A stretch of 64,000 bases of DNA, taken from positions 1 through 64,000 of the forward strand of contig NZ_JABVWW010000006.1 in NCBI RefSeq assembly GCF_013350005.1, written 5' to 3'. Positions 33,498 to 44,840 of the stretch are shown here, piece after piece (the stretch's first letter is position 1; every line of letters starts with the position of its first letter). Source of the DNA: Methylocystis silviterrae. Lineage in GTDB: Bacteria; Pseudomonadota; Alphaproteobacteria; Rhizobiales; Beijerinckiaceae. The notes below the pieces were generated by a model. It did no database searches, was not told the origin of the DNA, and saw only the letters and a list, made by a program, of their open reading frames with translations. The position numbers were made by a program, and so were the translations under genes.

Positions 33498-33513
33498 TGT
33501 AAATATTCAAACA
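33498..33513. promoter_or_regulatory. NifA-type site, proximal, nifB operon
   Basis: TGTAAATATTCAAACA fits TGT-N10-ACA, about 60 bp above the -24 element. Confidence 0.75.
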
Positions 33514-33540
33514 CGTCCCTACATTCTGTGTGGCGACACT

Positions 33541-33556
33541 TGTTACAGATTCAACA
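33541..33556. promoter_or_regulatory. NifA-type site, distal, nifB operon
   Basis: TGTTACAGATTCAACA fits TGT-N10-ACA. It lies 43 bp from the proximal site, almost the same spacing as the pair before nifZ (42 bp). Confidence 0.75.
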
Positions 33557-33754
33557 TCGTGGACAGGTTTGGTAGCGCTGGGCGGCTCATGCGCTCAGAC
33601 GAGCATCTGCCGCGTTATCCATGTCAAGTCATTTGGACCGACGCCGCGTTGTCCAGATAGACGAGCAGCTATCGTGGATTTTTACGTCCAAATCGGAACG
33701 TCACGACGCAACCGCGCGACGTCATATGATGCGTCGCTCACAGGTTTGGGATCT

Positions 33755-35080
33755 TTATCGCGTTCTCAGCCGCTCGGAAACGAGGCCGGTGAGAGCCTCT
33801 CGAAGGCTGCGATTCGCCACGATGTCGATCACTTCCCCGACGAAGGCTTCCGTCAGCAGCGATTGGGCTTCCGCTTGGGGAATCCCGCGCGCCATCAGGT
33901 AGAAAATCAAGTTCTCGTCCAACGCGCCGACGGTCGAACCATGCGCGCATTGCACGTCGTCGGCAAAGATTTCCAGCTCAGGCTTACAGTTGGCCTGCGC
34001 CCCTTCGGACAACAACAGCGTGCGGGCCATCATGCGCGCGTCGGTCTTTTGCGCGCCGGGCCGAACCAGGATCTTCCCCTGAAACACCGCCTGCGACGAG
34101 TCATCCAGCACGGATTTGAACAGCGCCTTGCTTTCCGAACGTTCCGCCGCATGATCGAGGAACAAGGTCGCGTCGGCGTGCTCCCTGCCCTTCAGTATGT
34201 TGGCCCCGCGCAGGCCGGCATGGGCGCCCTGCCCGTTAATGTTGATGAAGGACTGGTTGCGCAACACGGCTCCGCCGAGATTGAACCCGAAATCGCTCAG
34301 CTGGGCATCGGCGGCGAGTGAGGCGACGAATGTCGAGACATGCATCGCGGCGGCGCCTTCGCGACTGATCTTGAGTCGCTCGAGGGACGCGCCCTCTTCC
34401 AGCACAACTTCGGTCGCGGCGTTCACATGGTATTCCTGCGCCGTTTCGCCCTCAAAGCTCTCGATCAGAGTCGCTCGCGCGCCTCTTTCAACGATGACAA
34501 GCGAGCGTAGGAAATAGGTCGCCGGCTGCGCGCCCGCCACGAAAACCAATTGTATCGGTCTGTCCACGCATACGCCGACGCCAACGCGGATGACGACGCC
34601 TTCGCCCATGAAAGCCGTGTTGAGCGCGAAGGCCGGATCGTCGACCTTGCCCACCTGCCCGAGCTGGGCGGTCGTCGCGGCGTCGCCCTTGGCCAAGGCC
34701 TCCGACAGCGGCGCCACGCTCAGCCCTTCTTCCATATCGGCGAGATCGGAAAGCGCTGGAGCGAAATAACCGCCGACGAAGACGATGCGCCGCGCAGAGA
34801 CGCCCTCAAGAACTGCCGCACTCCGCGCGCTTTGCTTCGCGCTATCTTCCGGCGGCGCGGCCAGGGGCTTCACGTCACGCAGCAGAGCGCGCAAATCCGT
34901 GTATTTCCACGCCTCATCCCGTCGGTTGGGAAGGCCGGTCTTAGCAAAGGCGTCGAAGGCGGCGGTGCGCAGTTTCGCAAGTTGCGGCGCGTCGGCGCTT
35001 TGCTGCATGGCGAAGATTTCCGCCAGCCGAGCCTCGGCGTCGGTGAGTTTGCGAGCGGGAGTGATCGGTGCGTTGCCCAT
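33755..35080 (-). CDS. sufD: SufD, Fe-S scaffold complex subunit
   Basis: 441 residues. The SufBD core is visible as RRDEAWKYTDLRAL, VVLEEGASLERLKISREG, SFININGQGAHAGLRG and CAHGSTVGALDENLIFYLMARGI. It forms the SufBC2D complex that assembles Fe-S clusters under stress or low iron. Last of fdxN-LRV-sufB-sufC-sufD; starts 3 bases after sufC. The suf set here has no sufS. Confidence 0.94.
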   Translation of the reverse strand: MGNAPITPARKLTDAEARLAEIFAMQQSADAPQLAKLRTAAFDAFAKTGLPNRRDEAWKYTDLRALLRDVKPLAAPPEDSAKQSARSAAVLEGVSARRIVFVGGYFAPALSDLADMEEGLSVAPLSEALAKGDAATTAQLGQVGKVDDPAFALNTAFMGEGVVIRVGVGVCVDRPIQLVFVAGAQPATYFLRSLVIVERGARATLIESFEGETAQEYHVNAATEVVLEEGASLERLKISREGAAAMHVSTFVASLAADAQLSDFGFNLGGAVLRNQSFININGQGAHAGLRGANILKGREHADATLFLDHAAERSESKALFKSVLDDSSQAVFQGKILVRPGAQKTDARMMARTLLLSEGAQANCKPELEIFADDVQCAHGSTVGALDENLIFYLMARGIPQAEAQSLLTEAFVGEVIDIVANRSLREALTGLVSERLRTR

Positions 35081-35083
35081 GAC

Positions 35084-35842
35084 TTAAGCCGCCTCGCTTT
35101 GGTAGCGTGCGTAGCCCGTTTCCTCGAGCTCCAGGGCGAGCTCCTTCCCGCCGGTCCGCACGATGCGGCCGGCCGATTGCACATGAACGACGTCCGGCGT
35201 GATATAATCAAGCAAACGCTGATAATGGGTGATCACAACGATGCCGCGGTCCTTCGAGCGCAATTGATTGACGCCGTTGGAGACGACTTTCAGCGCGTCG
35301 ATGTCGAGTCCCGAGTCGGTCTCGTCCAGGATACACAGCTTGGGTTCAAGCAGCATCATCTGTAGCGTCTCGGCCCGCTTCTTCTCACCGCCGGAGAAGC
35401 CGACATTCACCGGACGCCGCAGCATCTCCATGTCCATGTCGAGGATCTTGGCGAGTTCCTTGACGCGCTTGATGAGATCGGGCGAAGACATTTCCTCCTC
35501 ACCGCGCTTCTTGCGCTGCGCATTGAGCGCGGCGCGCAAAAAGGTCATCGTCGCGACACCCGGCACCTCCAGCGGATATTGAAAGGCGAGGAACAGCCCG
35601 GCCGCGGCGCGTTCGTCAACGCTCATCTGCGACAGATCGGCGCCGGCGAGCAGCGCCTGCCCCTCGGTGATTTTATAGCCGGGCCGGCCGGAGAGCACAT
35701 AGGACAGCGTCGATTTGCCCGAGCCGTTCGGCCCCATGATCGCATGCACCTCACCCGCCTTCACGGTGAGGTCATAGCCATTCAGGATCTGCTTGCCGGC
35801 AATCTCGGCCTTGAGGTCGCGAATTTCCAGTAGCGCCGTCAT
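35084..35842 (-). CDS. sufC: SufC, Fe-S assembly ATPase
   Basis: 252 residues, an ABC-type ATPase without membrane domains. Walker A is GPNGSGKST, the signature is VGFSGGEKKRAET, and Walker B is LCILDETDSGLDIDAL. It drives conformational change in the SufBD scaffold. Begins 26 bases after sufB. Confidence 0.96.
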   Translation of the reverse strand: MTALLEIRDLKAEIAGKQILNGYDLTVKAGEVHAIMGPNGSGKSTLSYVLSGRPGYKITEGQALLAGADLSQMSVDERAAAGLFLAFQYPLEVPGVATMTFLRAALNAQRKKRGEEEMSSPDLIKRVKELAKILDMDMEMLRRPVNVGFSGGEKKRAETLQMMLLEPKLCILDETDSGLDIDALKVVSNGVNQLRSKDRGIVVITHYQRLLDYITPDVVHVQSAGRIVRTGGKELALELEETGYARYQSEAA

Positions 35843-35868
35843 TCCACCACTCCCACTCTATAGAGGCG

Positions 35869-37356
<1,488 letters not shown>

Positions 37357-37368
37357 TTCGCTCTCCGT

Positions 37369-38124
37369 TCACTGTTGCGCTTCGTCCAGGCGCGCCTGGA
37401 CGAGGCGCCTCACTTCTGGATCAGGATCGTCGCGCAGACGCGCCAGCAATTCCGTCCCACATCGCTCCGCCACCAGGAAGCGGACTCGTAAATCTTCGTC
37501 GGCGACGAGCAGCCCCAGCTGCGCCGACGCCAATCGCTCTGCAATAATCATGCGCACGCGGGGTTCGGGATCGCGCGCCATGGCCGGGAGCTTGTCGAGC
37601 GCAATCCGGCGCGCCGCTTCGCATCGCACCTGCGGGTCGTCATCATTCGTCGCGCCGGCGAGGATTTCTGGGGGCGCGCGACGGGCGGCGATCAGGCGCA
37701 CGCCGCTGTCCTCATCGAAAAGCAGCTTCACGAGGCCAGCACCCTCGACGCGCTGGGCCATGGCCATGCGCACCTTGCGGTCGCTGTCGCCGATCAGTTT
37801 TTCTGCGAGTCGCAACGGCAGACGTTGCGCCACCATGGCTCTGACGTCTGGCTCCTCGTCATCGATCAGCGCGCGCAACTGAAAGACGCTCGCATATTTC
37901 ACCGCGCCGACGCGCAGTTCAAAATAGGGATGATCGAGATATTTCGCAGATTCCTGCGGACTCGCGGCGAAGAACCTGTCTATGCGGCGGGCCCTTCGGT
38001 CGCGCACGCAAATCTGGCCGAGATCGCAAAGGCCTTTCTCGCGAATCTCGACATGCGGACAATCGCGGCAGGACAGGAAGTTTCCTAGCCAGTCGACGGC
38101 GTCCATGCGATCCATGCGATGCAT
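37369..38124 (-). CDS. 4Fe-4S-binding LRV protein 2
   Basis: 251 residues, paralog of the LRV protein at 29870-30628. The cysteine set is in LSCRDCPHVE and GLCDLGQICVRDRRARRIDRFF, followed by LRV repeats such as VRAMVAQRLPLRLAEKLIGD and VRMIIAERLASAQLGLL. The ATG could be at 38124, 38115 or 38106. It lies 26 bases after fdxN and 12 bases before sufB. The pairing of fdxN and LRV occurs in both nif operons of this window, which suggests that the two Fe-S proteins work together. Confidence 0.9.
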   Translation of the reverse strand: MHRMDRMDAVDWLGNFLSCRDCPHVEIREKGLCDLGQICVRDRRARRIDRFFAASPQESAKYLDHPYFELRVGAVKYASVFQLRALIDDEEPDVRAMVAQRLPLRLAEKLIGDSDRKVRMAMAQRVEGAGLVKLLFDEDSGVRLIAARRAPPEILAGATNDDDPQVRCEAARRIALDKLPAMARDPEPRVRMIIAERLASAQLGLLVADEDLRVRFLVAERCGTELLARLRDDPDPEVRRLVQARLDEAQQ

Positions 38125-38150
38125 CGCCCCGCTCGGCCGCGCTTAGAGCG

Positions 38151-38345
38151 CTATGCCGGCACGCATGTGTTTTCGACAGGGCAGACGACCGCACATTGCG
38201 GCTTGTCGAAATGCCCCTCGCACTCGGTGCATTTCTTCGGGTCGATGATGTACATGTCGTTCTTGAGGCGAATCGCCGCATTCGGACATTCGAATTCGCA
38301 AGCCCCGCACACCGTGCATTGTGAGGCGATAATTTTGTACGCCAT
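38151..38345 (-). CDS. fdxN: FdxN-type 2[4Fe-4S] ferredoxin 2
   Basis: 64 residues from the ATG at 38345. Cluster motifs are [13 protein letters not shown] and [19 protein letters not shown]; the sequence is close to the other FdxN (31512-31736) but shorter at the C-terminus. It probably delivers electrons to nitrogenase or a maturation step. First gene of the fdxN-LRV-sufBCD unit. A NifA-type site and an unusually spaced sigma-54-like sequence lie upstream. Confidence 0.92.
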   Translation of the reverse strand: MAYKIIASQCTVCGACEFECPNAAIRLKNDMYIIDPKKCTECEGHFDKPQCAVVCPVENTCVPA

Positions 38346-38472
38346 GTCGCGATTCCTCATGGATTCACTGCAAGCTTTTCCATTCCCCTCAAATCGCATG
38401 CCAGTCGCAAGCCACGCCTGTTTGCCTCCGACGGCAAGCCGAGGAATGAAAGCAGATGCTCGCATCGGTGCC

Positions 38473-38489
38473 TGCAAGCTCGCCTGCCA
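38473..38489 (-). promoter_or_regulatory. Atypical sigma-54-like sequence before fdxN-LRV-sufBCD
   Basis: The minus strand reads TGGCAGGCGAGCTTGCA: good -24 and -12 halves but 11 instead of 10 bases between GG and GC. A TGT-N10-ACA site is ~60 bp upstream. The real promoter may be elsewhere. Confidence 0.4.
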
Positions 38490-38545
38490 AGGCCGGTCTG
38501 ATTTGTCCCCCTCCAGGGGTCGTTGGGCCGCATGAACTGAACAAA

Positions 38546-38561
38546 TGTTGTAAATACGACA
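38546..38561. promoter_or_regulatory. NifA-type site before fdxN-LRV-sufBCD
   Basis: TGTTGTAAATACGACA fits TGT-N10-ACA, between the nifA stop and the fdxN start. Confidence 0.65.
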
Positions 38562-38575
38562 ATCGCCGGATGCGG

Positions 38576-40360
38576 TCAGATGCGCTTTATTTCGATGTTG
38601 TATTTCTTCAGCGCATAATTGACCTGGCGCAGCGACAGGCCGAGCAGACGCGCAGCCTTGGCCTGGACCCAGGCGGCCTTCTCCATGCCTTCGATGAGGC
38701 GCTCGCGGTCGATCATCTTGCGGGAGGACGCGAATCCGTCGCCCTCCTCCTCCCCGGCGGTGTCCAGCCGTGACGAGGTCTCCTTGACGAAAGTCGGAAT
38801 CGACGTAGCTGCGCCGTGGCTTACGGACGCGATCTCCTCAGGCGGAGCGGGGGCGCGCATCCCGGCCGGTTCGGGATGCGCATGCGGATAGGCGCCGCTA
38901 GCGCTGCTGGTCCAAAGCAAGGCCGAGAGGCATTTGCCGGAGGCGCAGGCGAAGTCATGATCGACGATGGTTTCGTCGCGCGCCAAAGTCGCCGTGCGGC
39001 GCACGCAATTTTCCAGTTCGCGCACGTTGCCCGGGAAGTAACAGCGTTGCAGCGTCTCGATGGCGCTCGCCGAGAGCTCGTGCTTTTGATCGTTTTCGCT
39101 GTTGAACGTCTCGATGAAATTGCGCGCGAGCAGCGAAACGTCGCCGGGCCGTTCGCGCAGCGGCGGCAGGAACACCGGCACGACGCTGATGCGATAATAG
39201 AGGTCGGCGCGGAACTCGCCCTTCTCGACGGCCTCTTCGAGATTTTTGTTGGTCGCGAAAACGAAGCGGACGTTGACCTTTAAGGTCTTGGACCCTCCGA
39301 CCCGCTCGAATTCGCCTTCCTGCAGCACACGCAGCAGCTTCGCCTGGAAGGCGGGAGATATTTCGCCGATTTCGTCGAGCAGCAGCGTGCCGCCGTTGGC
39401 CATTTCGAAACGACCCGCACGCTGCGCGACGGCGCCCGTGAAAGCGCCGCGTTCATGACCGAACAGTTCCGATTCGAGAACGCTTTCCGGCAGCGCGGCA
39501 CAGTTCAGCTTGACGAAGGGCTTGGCGTTGCGGCGCGACAGGTCGTGCACCGCGCGTGCAAAAAGCTCCTTGCCTGTGCCGCTCTCGCCGCGCAGCAGCA
39601 CGGTCGAATTGGACTTCGCGACGATGGCGATGGTGTCGAGCACTTCCATGATCGCCGGGCTCTCGCCGATGATGCCGGCGACGTCGGGCCGCTCTCCTCG
39701 AATCTCCTTCGGCAGGCACGAGACCAGCGCCTTCTCCAGCGTGCTGCATTCGTTCAGCAGCCGCTGCCGGTCGGCCGAAAACATGCGGTGCAGCTTCACT
39801 GTTTGGCCGATCAGATTGGCGATCATCGTCAATAAGCGCAGATCGGCGTCGAAAGCGTAGGAGATCCAATCTTCTGACGTGCGATTGATCGACAACGTCC
39901 CGACGACGCGGCTATCGCTCTTGATCGCAACGGCGAGGAAGGAGACTTTCGCGCCGACCGCCCGGGTGATCGTCTCCGCAGCCGTCGCGAACAAGGGGTC
40001 GCGGGACACGTCCTCGACAATGACAGGCATGGCGGTCGCGACAAGCCGGTCGATCACCTTGGCCGGCAGCGTGTCAAGCGGCTTGCTGCCGTCGCGGCTG
40101 GTCCAACCCGAGGTCGCGACGATCTCCGGATTGCCATGCTGATCAAGGATCGTGATCATCCCCAATTTCATGTCGAGGAAGGAGCTGAGCACGGCGACGA
40201 CGTTGCCCAGCGTCTGCTCGAGGCGGGCTGGCGCGGTCAGAATTTTTGAGATTTCATAAATGCCGAGCAGCGCCGTATCGGCGGACGGGGGTCTCGCGCG
40301 CGGCGGCTTTGCCGCCATGCCTTCCGTGAGCAGAGAGCGTGAAGTGGCTACGTCGTCCAT
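38576..40360 (-). CDS. nifA: NifA 1, sigma-54-dependent activator of nif genes
   Basis: 594 residues from the ATG at 40360 (GAGGAAGGCGG upstream); the longer open frame adds Arg-rich, non-homologous residues. It has an N-terminal GAF domain (~30-190), an AAA+ domain (~215-450) with Walker A GESGTGKE and the sigma-54 contact loop GAFTGA, then a linker with the Cys-X4-Cys motif CASGKC, and a C-terminal helix-turn-helix ([19 protein letters not shown]). The linker cysteines mark the oxygen-sensitive alphaproteobacterial type, which does not need NifL. No nifL is present. Two similar NifA-type sites lie upstream. Confidence 0.95.
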   Translation of the reverse strand: MDDVATSRSLLTEGMAAKPPRARPPSADTALLGIYEISKILTAPARLEQTLGNVVAVLSSFLDMKLGMITILDQHGNPEIVATSGWTSRDGSKPLDTLPAKVIDRLVATAMPVIVEDVSRDPLFATAAETITRAVGAKVSFLAVAIKSDSRVVGTLSINRTSEDWISYAFDADLRLLTMIANLIGQTVKLHRMFSADRQRLLNECSTLEKALVSCLPKEIRGERPDVAGIIGESPAIMEVLDTIAIVAKSNSTVLLRGESGTGKELFARAVHDLSRRNAKPFVKLNCAALPESVLESELFGHERGAFTGAVAQRAGRFEMANGGTLLLDEIGEISPAFQAKLLRVLQEGEFERVGGSKTLKVNVRFVFATNKNLEEAVEKGEFRADLYYRISVVPVFLPPLRERPGDVSLLARNFIETFNSENDQKHELSASAIETLQRCYFPGNVRELENCVRRTATLARDETIVDHDFACASGKCLSALLWTSSASGAYPHAHPEPAGMRAPAPPEEIASVSHGAATSIPTFVKETSSRLDTAGEEEGDGFASSRKMIDRERLIEGMEKAAWVQAKAARLLGLSLRQVNYALKKYNIEIKRI

Positions 40361-40512
40361 GGCCGCCTTCCTCGAACAGCCGCCGTTAGCGCGAAGCCAA
40401 GGTTTCCGTTCGCACATGCGAGGATCGATTCCGATCGTCTCACGCGGTTCATAGTTTGTTTTATGCAAGAACCACGCAAAGCAGCGCCGTGTCGCCCCAG
40501 CGCAGCGCGCAA

Positions 40513-40528
40513 TGTCGGGTTTGCGACA
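40513..40528. promoter_or_regulatory. NifA-type site upstream of nifA 1, proximal
   Basis: TGTCGGGTTTGCGACA fits TGT-N10-ACA, ~155 bp before the start codon. Confidence 0.6.
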
Positions 40529-40573
40529 AGGGCGGCGCGGCAACGGCCGAAGCGTGACATTCGCGCGACGTTT

Positions 40574-40589
40574 TGTTGAGGTTGCGACA
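40574..40589. promoter_or_regulatory. NifA-type site upstream of nifA 1, distal
   Basis: TGTTGAGGTTGCGACA fits TGT-N10-ACA. It agrees with the proximal site at 13 of 16 bases, including the spacer, which is far more than two random sites would share. No clear sigma-54 promoter was found between these sites and nifA. Confidence 0.6.
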
Positions 40590-40610
40590 TGGCCGGGTCA
40601 TGCGCATCGA

Positions 40611-41090
40611 TTACACGCTGCCCTGCGCCAATTCCTCGATCACTTTCCAACCGACGCTGCCCTGCGGATCGGCGCGGGAGAGGATATCGAGATATTCCTT
40701 TGCGGTTTCGTTGCGACCGCGCTTCAATTCGATGAAGCTCAGCGCCTTCAGCGTATAGAGAGCGAAGCGCGCCGGCCCGTCATGCGCCTCGGCCGTCGCC
40801 GGCCACGCCGTAGGATCGCTCGGCCAACCCGCCTGACGCGTGGCCTCCTTCATGCCTTGAGCAGCGACGTCAGCGGCGTAGTCGAGACTGCCCATGTAGG
40901 TGTGGATTTTGTAGAGGCAGTAATAGGGCGCGAGTTCCTGCGGCGTCAGCGCCAACGCCTGCTTGAAGAGGTTGTCGGCCTTCTCACGGTCGGTCCGATA
41001 GGCGACGACGCCCTGCTGCAGGAGTTCGTTGGTCTTTGGGTCGAGTTCGCCGAAGTTCACAACGTCAGCGTCGACGCGCGGAGTGTTCAT
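40611..41090 (-). CDS. TPR-like protein upstream of nifA
   Basis: 159 residues from the ATG at 41090. Helical repeats: KADNLFKQALALTPQELAPYYCLYKIH and ARFALYTLKALSFIELKRGRNETAKEYLDIL (about residues 38-64 and 111-141). Similar in size and style to the TPR protein in the nifB operon, so a paralog is likely. It may help assemble complexes. It is transcribed in the same direction as nifA, but 250 bases separate them. Confidence 0.75.
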   Translation of the reverse strand: MNTPRVDADVVNFGELDPKTNELLQQGVVAYRTDREKADNLFKQALALTPQELAPYYCLYKIHTYMGSLDYAADVAAQGMKEATRQAGWPSDPTAWPATAEAHDGPARFALYTLKALSFIELKRGRNETAKEYLDILSRADPQGSVGWKVIEELAQGSV

Positions 41091-41315
41091 GGCCGGCTCA
41101 AAGCAATCGCTGAGCCACATAGCGAGAGAAATCGGCGATTCGTAAAACGCATCGCCGACTTTCGCGCCGGCGACGACGCCGACGGCGGTATGATCATTAG
41201 CGAGAAGACCGTCGGAATTAGCATGGCGCTTTATTGATCTCCCAAGCGCTTCGTGCCTGCTTGAAAAGCAATTTCGGCCCCTCCTCGTACAAAACGAAGG
41301 TTTAGGACGCACAAA

Positions 41316-41331
41316 TGGCACGCAGTTTGCG
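41316..41331 (+). promoter_or_regulatory. Sigma-54 promoter for the 100-residue gene at 41414
   Basis: TGGCACGCAGTTTGCG, 15 of 16 positions. Predicted transcription start ~41343. It lies inside the longer reading frame that begins at 41315, which shows that the true start is downstream. The remaining bases of the 41091-41413 gap show no other feature. Confidence 0.8.
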
Positions 41332-41413
41332 TGCGCGCCGGGCACGCGAGAGCCGCCGAACGCCAAGGCGCGCAATCGCGGACACAACCAAGCAAATGAA
41401 AAAAGGGCCAGGA

Positions 41414-41716
41414 ATGATACGCGAATTCCGCTACAAGGGGGAAACCTTCCGGGTGAACGCGCATGGCTCTCCCGGCCATGAGGAAGTGTTTATTATCCAT
41501 TTGGTCGACGACGAGGAGATGGGTGAAATCTCGATCGACCGCATGACCGAGGAAAACGACAGAGACGCGCCGATCGACGCCATTTGCATCATGCTCTGCG
41601 ACAAGCTGATCGCCGAACAGGACATCGCCTGCGCCGACGCCGACGGAGCTTTCGTCTGGGTGGAAGGTAAGCGCATCCGCGACGTGCTTCCGAGCAACGA
41701 AGTCGCCCCACACTGA
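41414..41716 (+). CDS. Unrecognised 100-residue protein under a sigma-54 promoter
   Basis: 100 residues from the ATG at 41414, with AGGGCCAGGA before it (another ATG at 41396 is possible). It begins MIREFRYKGETFRVNAHG and contains EEVFIIHLVDDEEMGEISIDRMTEEND and DAICIMLCDKLIAEQDIACADADG. Acidic, soluble, four Met and three Cys but no metal motif. Its promoter makes it a probable member of the nif regulon. Family unknown. Confidence 0.75.
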   Translation: MIREFRYKGETFRVNAHGSPGHEEVFIIHLVDDEEMGEISIDRMTEENDRDAPIDAICIMLCDKLIAEQDIACADADGAFVWVEGKRIRDVLPSNEVAPH

Positions 41717-41918
41717 CCAATGCGCGGCGCCCGTGAGCCGATCAAGGCGGAACCAGGCGCCGCGCGCGATTCTCCTCCCCGGAAACGACTCTTCCAAGCC
41801 GCCGCGCCGCTTTGCTCAACGAACCCCCTCGCCTGCGGCGTAGCGGCGAAATCCTCCAGCAGCGAATGGCGCTTGACGTCCGGCAGCCGTATGTAATCCG
41901 CACAGGGAGGATGGCTCC

Positions 41919-43946
41919 ATGAGCGTCGAGAGCAATCGGCTCGGTCAAGAGACCAGCCCCTATTTGTTGCAGCACCAGCACAACCCGGTGCACTGGCAGG
42001 CATGGACCGCGGAAACGCTCGCGCTCGCCAAGCAGACGGGCAAACCCATATTGCTCTCGTCCGGCTACGCCGCCTGCCATTGGTGCCATGTCATGGCGCA
42101 TGAATCATTCGAGGACCCCGACATCGCGGCGTTGATGAACGAATCTTTCATCAATGTGAAGGTGGATCGCGAAGAGCGGCCTGACGTCGACTATCTGTAT
42201 CAACAAGCCCTGATGATGATGGGTCAGCGCGGCGGTTGGCCTTTGACGATGTTTCTGACGCCGGAGGGCCAGCCCTTCTGGGGCGGAACGTATTTTCCGC
42301 CCTTTGCGCAGGGCGGGAGATCCGGCTTCGCCGAGGTTTTAAAAACCATCGCGGAGCTGTGGCGCACGCGCGCGAACGCCATCGAACATAATGTCGCCGA
42401 GCTCAGCGCAGGACTGGCCAGCCTGTCCGAAACGACTCCCGGAGAGCCGGTCTCGCCCGACCTCGTCGAGAGCATTTGCGCGCAGTTGGAGCAACGGCTC
42501 GACCACGTCAACGGCGGCTTCGGGGCCGCGCCAAAATTCCCGCAGGCGACCAGCCTCGACTTTCTCTGGCGGGCCTGGAAGCGGACGGGTCGCGACTCGT
42601 TGCGACAAGCCGTCGTTTTGACGCTCGATCATATTTCGCAAGGCGGCGTCTACGATCATTTGGGCGGCGGCTTCGCGCGCTACTCGACCGACAATCGATG
42701 GCTCGTGCCGCATTTTGAAAAAATGCTCTACGACAACGCGCAGCTGATCGAACTGCTGACGGAGGTCTGGCAAGACGAACGGCGTGAACTGTATCGCTTG
42801 CGCGTGACAGAAACGATCGAGTGGATGACGCGCGAGATGCGCGCGCCAGGCGGCGGGTTCGCCAGCAGTCTCGACGCCGACAGCGACGGCGAAGAAGGCA
42901 AGTTCTACAGTTGGAGCCAAACCGAAATACGAGACGCGCTGGGCGCGCGCGCGCCGGTCTTCGAACGCGCCTATGGCGTCAGCCGCGAAGGCAATTGGGA
43001 ACACGGCAAATCCGTTCTCAACCGCCTCGGATCAATCGAGCTGCTGGACGAGGAGGCCGAGGCGGCGCTGGCGCGTGACCGCGCCGCCTTGTTCTTAAAG
43101 CGCGAGCGCCGCGTCAGGCCGGGATGCGACGATAAGGTTCTGGCGGACTGGAATGGATTGACGATCGCCGCCATCGCGAAGGCCGCATGTGTGTTTGAAC
43201 GTCGGGACTGGCTCGACATCGCCATCGAGGCCTTCGATTTCGTCAAGAGCGCGATGACCACGGACGATGGTCGTCTGCTCCATTCCTGGCGATGCGGACG
43301 CGCTCGTCATATGGCGGTCCTCGATGACTACGGCGCAATGTGCCGAGCGGCGCTGGCGCTCTACGAAGCCACCGGCGCGCCGTCCTATCTCGAATGCGGG
43401 CGACGCTGGGTCGAGCATATGGAGCATCATTATCGCGATCGAAATGGCGGCTATTTTTATGCCGCCAACGACGCTGATACGCTGATCGCGCGCGTCAAAA
43501 TCGCCGAGGACTCCGCCCTTCCCTCCGGCAATGGCATGATGCTGCAGGTGCTGGCGCAGCTCTATTATTTGACCGGCGAGAGCGTCTACCGCGAACGCGC
43601 CGAGGCAAACGCGAAGGACTTTGCCGGAACAATTCGCGAGCGCGTTCTTGGTTTTTCGTCTTTGTTGAACGGCGTTGAAATGCTGCGAGAGGCGCTGCAG
43701 ATCGTCGTGATTGGCGAAACAGGCGCCGCGGATACGGCGGCGCTGAAACGAGTGATCTACGGCGTCAGTCGGCCCGGCCGGGTTTTGAGCATCATCGCGC
43801 CCGGCGCCGCACTGCCCCGCGCGAATCCGGCTTTCGGCAAAACCTTGCTCGGGGATCGCGCCACAGCCTATGTCTGTCGGGGGATGGTCTGCTCGCTGCC
43901 AATCGTCGAACCCGATGCGCTCGCGGCGGCTCTGCGCGAGATGTGA
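41919..43946 (+). CDS. Thioredoxin-domain / six-hairpin protein (YyaL, DUF255 family)
   Basis: 675 residues with GGAGG before the ATG. The N-terminal ~160 residues are the family thioredoxin-like domain with [19 protein letters not shown] and the C-X2-C CHWCHVM. The rest is a six-hairpin glycosidase-like alpha/alpha barrel ([46 protein letters not shown]). The biochemical function is not established. No sign of nif control. Full length with intact Cys pair. Confidence 0.92.
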   Translation: MSVESNRLGQETSPYLLQHQHNPVHWQAWTAETLALAKQTGKPILLSSGYAACHWCHVMAHESFEDPDIAALMNESFINVKVDREERPDVDYLYQQALMMMGQRGGWPLTMFLTPEGQPFWGGTYFPPFAQGGRSGFAEVLKTIAELWRTRANAIEHNVAELSAGLASLSETTPGEPVSPDLVESICAQLEQRLDHVNGGFGAAPKFPQATSLDFLWRAWKRTGRDSLRQAVVLTLDHISQGGVYDHLGGGFARYSTDNRWLVPHFEKMLYDNAQLIELLTEVWQDERRELYRLRVTETIEWMTREMRAPGGGFASSLDADSDGEEGKFYSWSQTEIRDALGARAPVFERAYGVSREGNWEHGKSVLNRLGSIELLDEEAEAALARDRAALFLKRERRVRPGCDDKVLADWNGLTIAAIAKAACVFERRDWLDIAIEAFDFVKSAMTTDDGRLLHSWRCGRARHMAVLDDYGAMCRAALALYEATGAPSYLECGRRWVEHMEHHYRDRNGGYFYAANDADTLIARVKIAEDSALPSGNGMMLQVLAQLYYLTGESVYRERAEANAKDFAGTIRERVLGFSSLLNGVEMLREALQIVVIGETGAADTAALKRVIYGVSRPGRVLSIIAPGAALPRANPAFGKTLLGDRATAYVCRGMVCSLPIVEPDALAAALREM

Positions 43947-43983
43947 CGCAGTTCTCGCGTCCCAGCGCGGCTATTCGCGCCGC

Positions 43984-44610
43984 CTAGTCGCGCCGCCATA
44001 CGCTCGCCAGCCAGGGCTGTTCGCCCGGCGGCGCGCCGCTGGGCCTGTAATAGCGCTCGACCTCGATGAAGCCCGCCGCCGACCCGAAAGCGCGCCAGCT
44101 TTCGGGGGCGTGAAACACGCCATAGCGTCCATTGCTCCACCCTTCCTGATCCGCGCCATGCGGAATGGAGCTGAACAGAATGCCCCCGGGCTTCAGAGAG
44201 ACGTGGAGCGTGCGCAGGACGCGTGGCAATTCGCTGCGCGGCACATGAAACAGCGACGCATTGGCGAAGACTCCGTCAAAGTGGCGCTCAGGTAAATCGA
44301 GCGCGAGAAAATCCTGCAGCCACACCTCGCAACCGCTGTGAATGCGCGCCATTTCGACGAAGCGCAGCGCTCCATCAAGCCCGATCGCGACATGGCCAAG
44401 CGCGGCGAGCGCCTTCAAATCGCGTCCGGGCCCGCAACCGAAATCGAGCAAGGTGAAAGGGGGTTCACCGCGAATGTGGCTGAGCATCGCCGCGATATTT
44501 TGTGTGACGTCGTGGCTGCGCGTTCCCTCCCAGAACGCCTCGGCGCGCTGATTGTAATGTTGCAGCGTGCCGCCCGTGACCGCTTTCAATTCTTCCGAGC
44601 ATGGAGCCAT
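43984..44610 (-). CDS. SAM-dependent methyltransferase (class I)
   Basis: 208 residues from the ATG at 44610, with GGAGGCCCCAC upstream. SAM motif I is TLLDFGCGPGRDLKAL; later motifs are GLDGALRFVEMAR and FDGVFANASLFHVPR with LKPGGILFSSI. Substrate unknown. Divergent from the MtnC-like gene, with a 230-base gap that shows no recognisable element. Confidence 0.88.
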   Translation of the reverse strand: MAPCSEELKAVTGGTLQHYNQRAEAFWEGTRSHDVTQNIAAMLSHIRGEPPFTLLDFGCGPGRDLKALAALGHVAIGLDGALRFVEMARIHSGCEVWLQDFLALDLPERHFDGVFANASLFHVPRSELPRVLRTLHVSLKPGGILFSSIPHGADQEGWSNGRYGVFHAPESWRAFGSAAGFIEVERYYRPSGAPPGEQPWLASVWRRD

Positions 44611-44840
44611 TGTGGGGCCTCCGAATAATCGTCTCGCCATCGCTGACGCCGCGAACACGTCGCGCCGCCCCGCTGGGTTCGCACCTCGTCGATGTGGCGC
44701 AGGGAGCGACACGATCGCGTTGGAGCCGCGCGCGGGAGGATACGGCACATATGATGCTTGCCAGAGCGCAACTTTGGGAAAGCTAAAGCATCGGCGGTCC
44801 GTGGCGCGATTAGGACAATTCTACACCATACGGGCCCGCG

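Noticed and set aside
41102-41117. Minus-strand sigma-54-like sequence TGGCTCAGCGATTGCT before the TPR gene
   Set aside because: The predicted transcription start would fall at the start codon itself, leaving no ribosome site.
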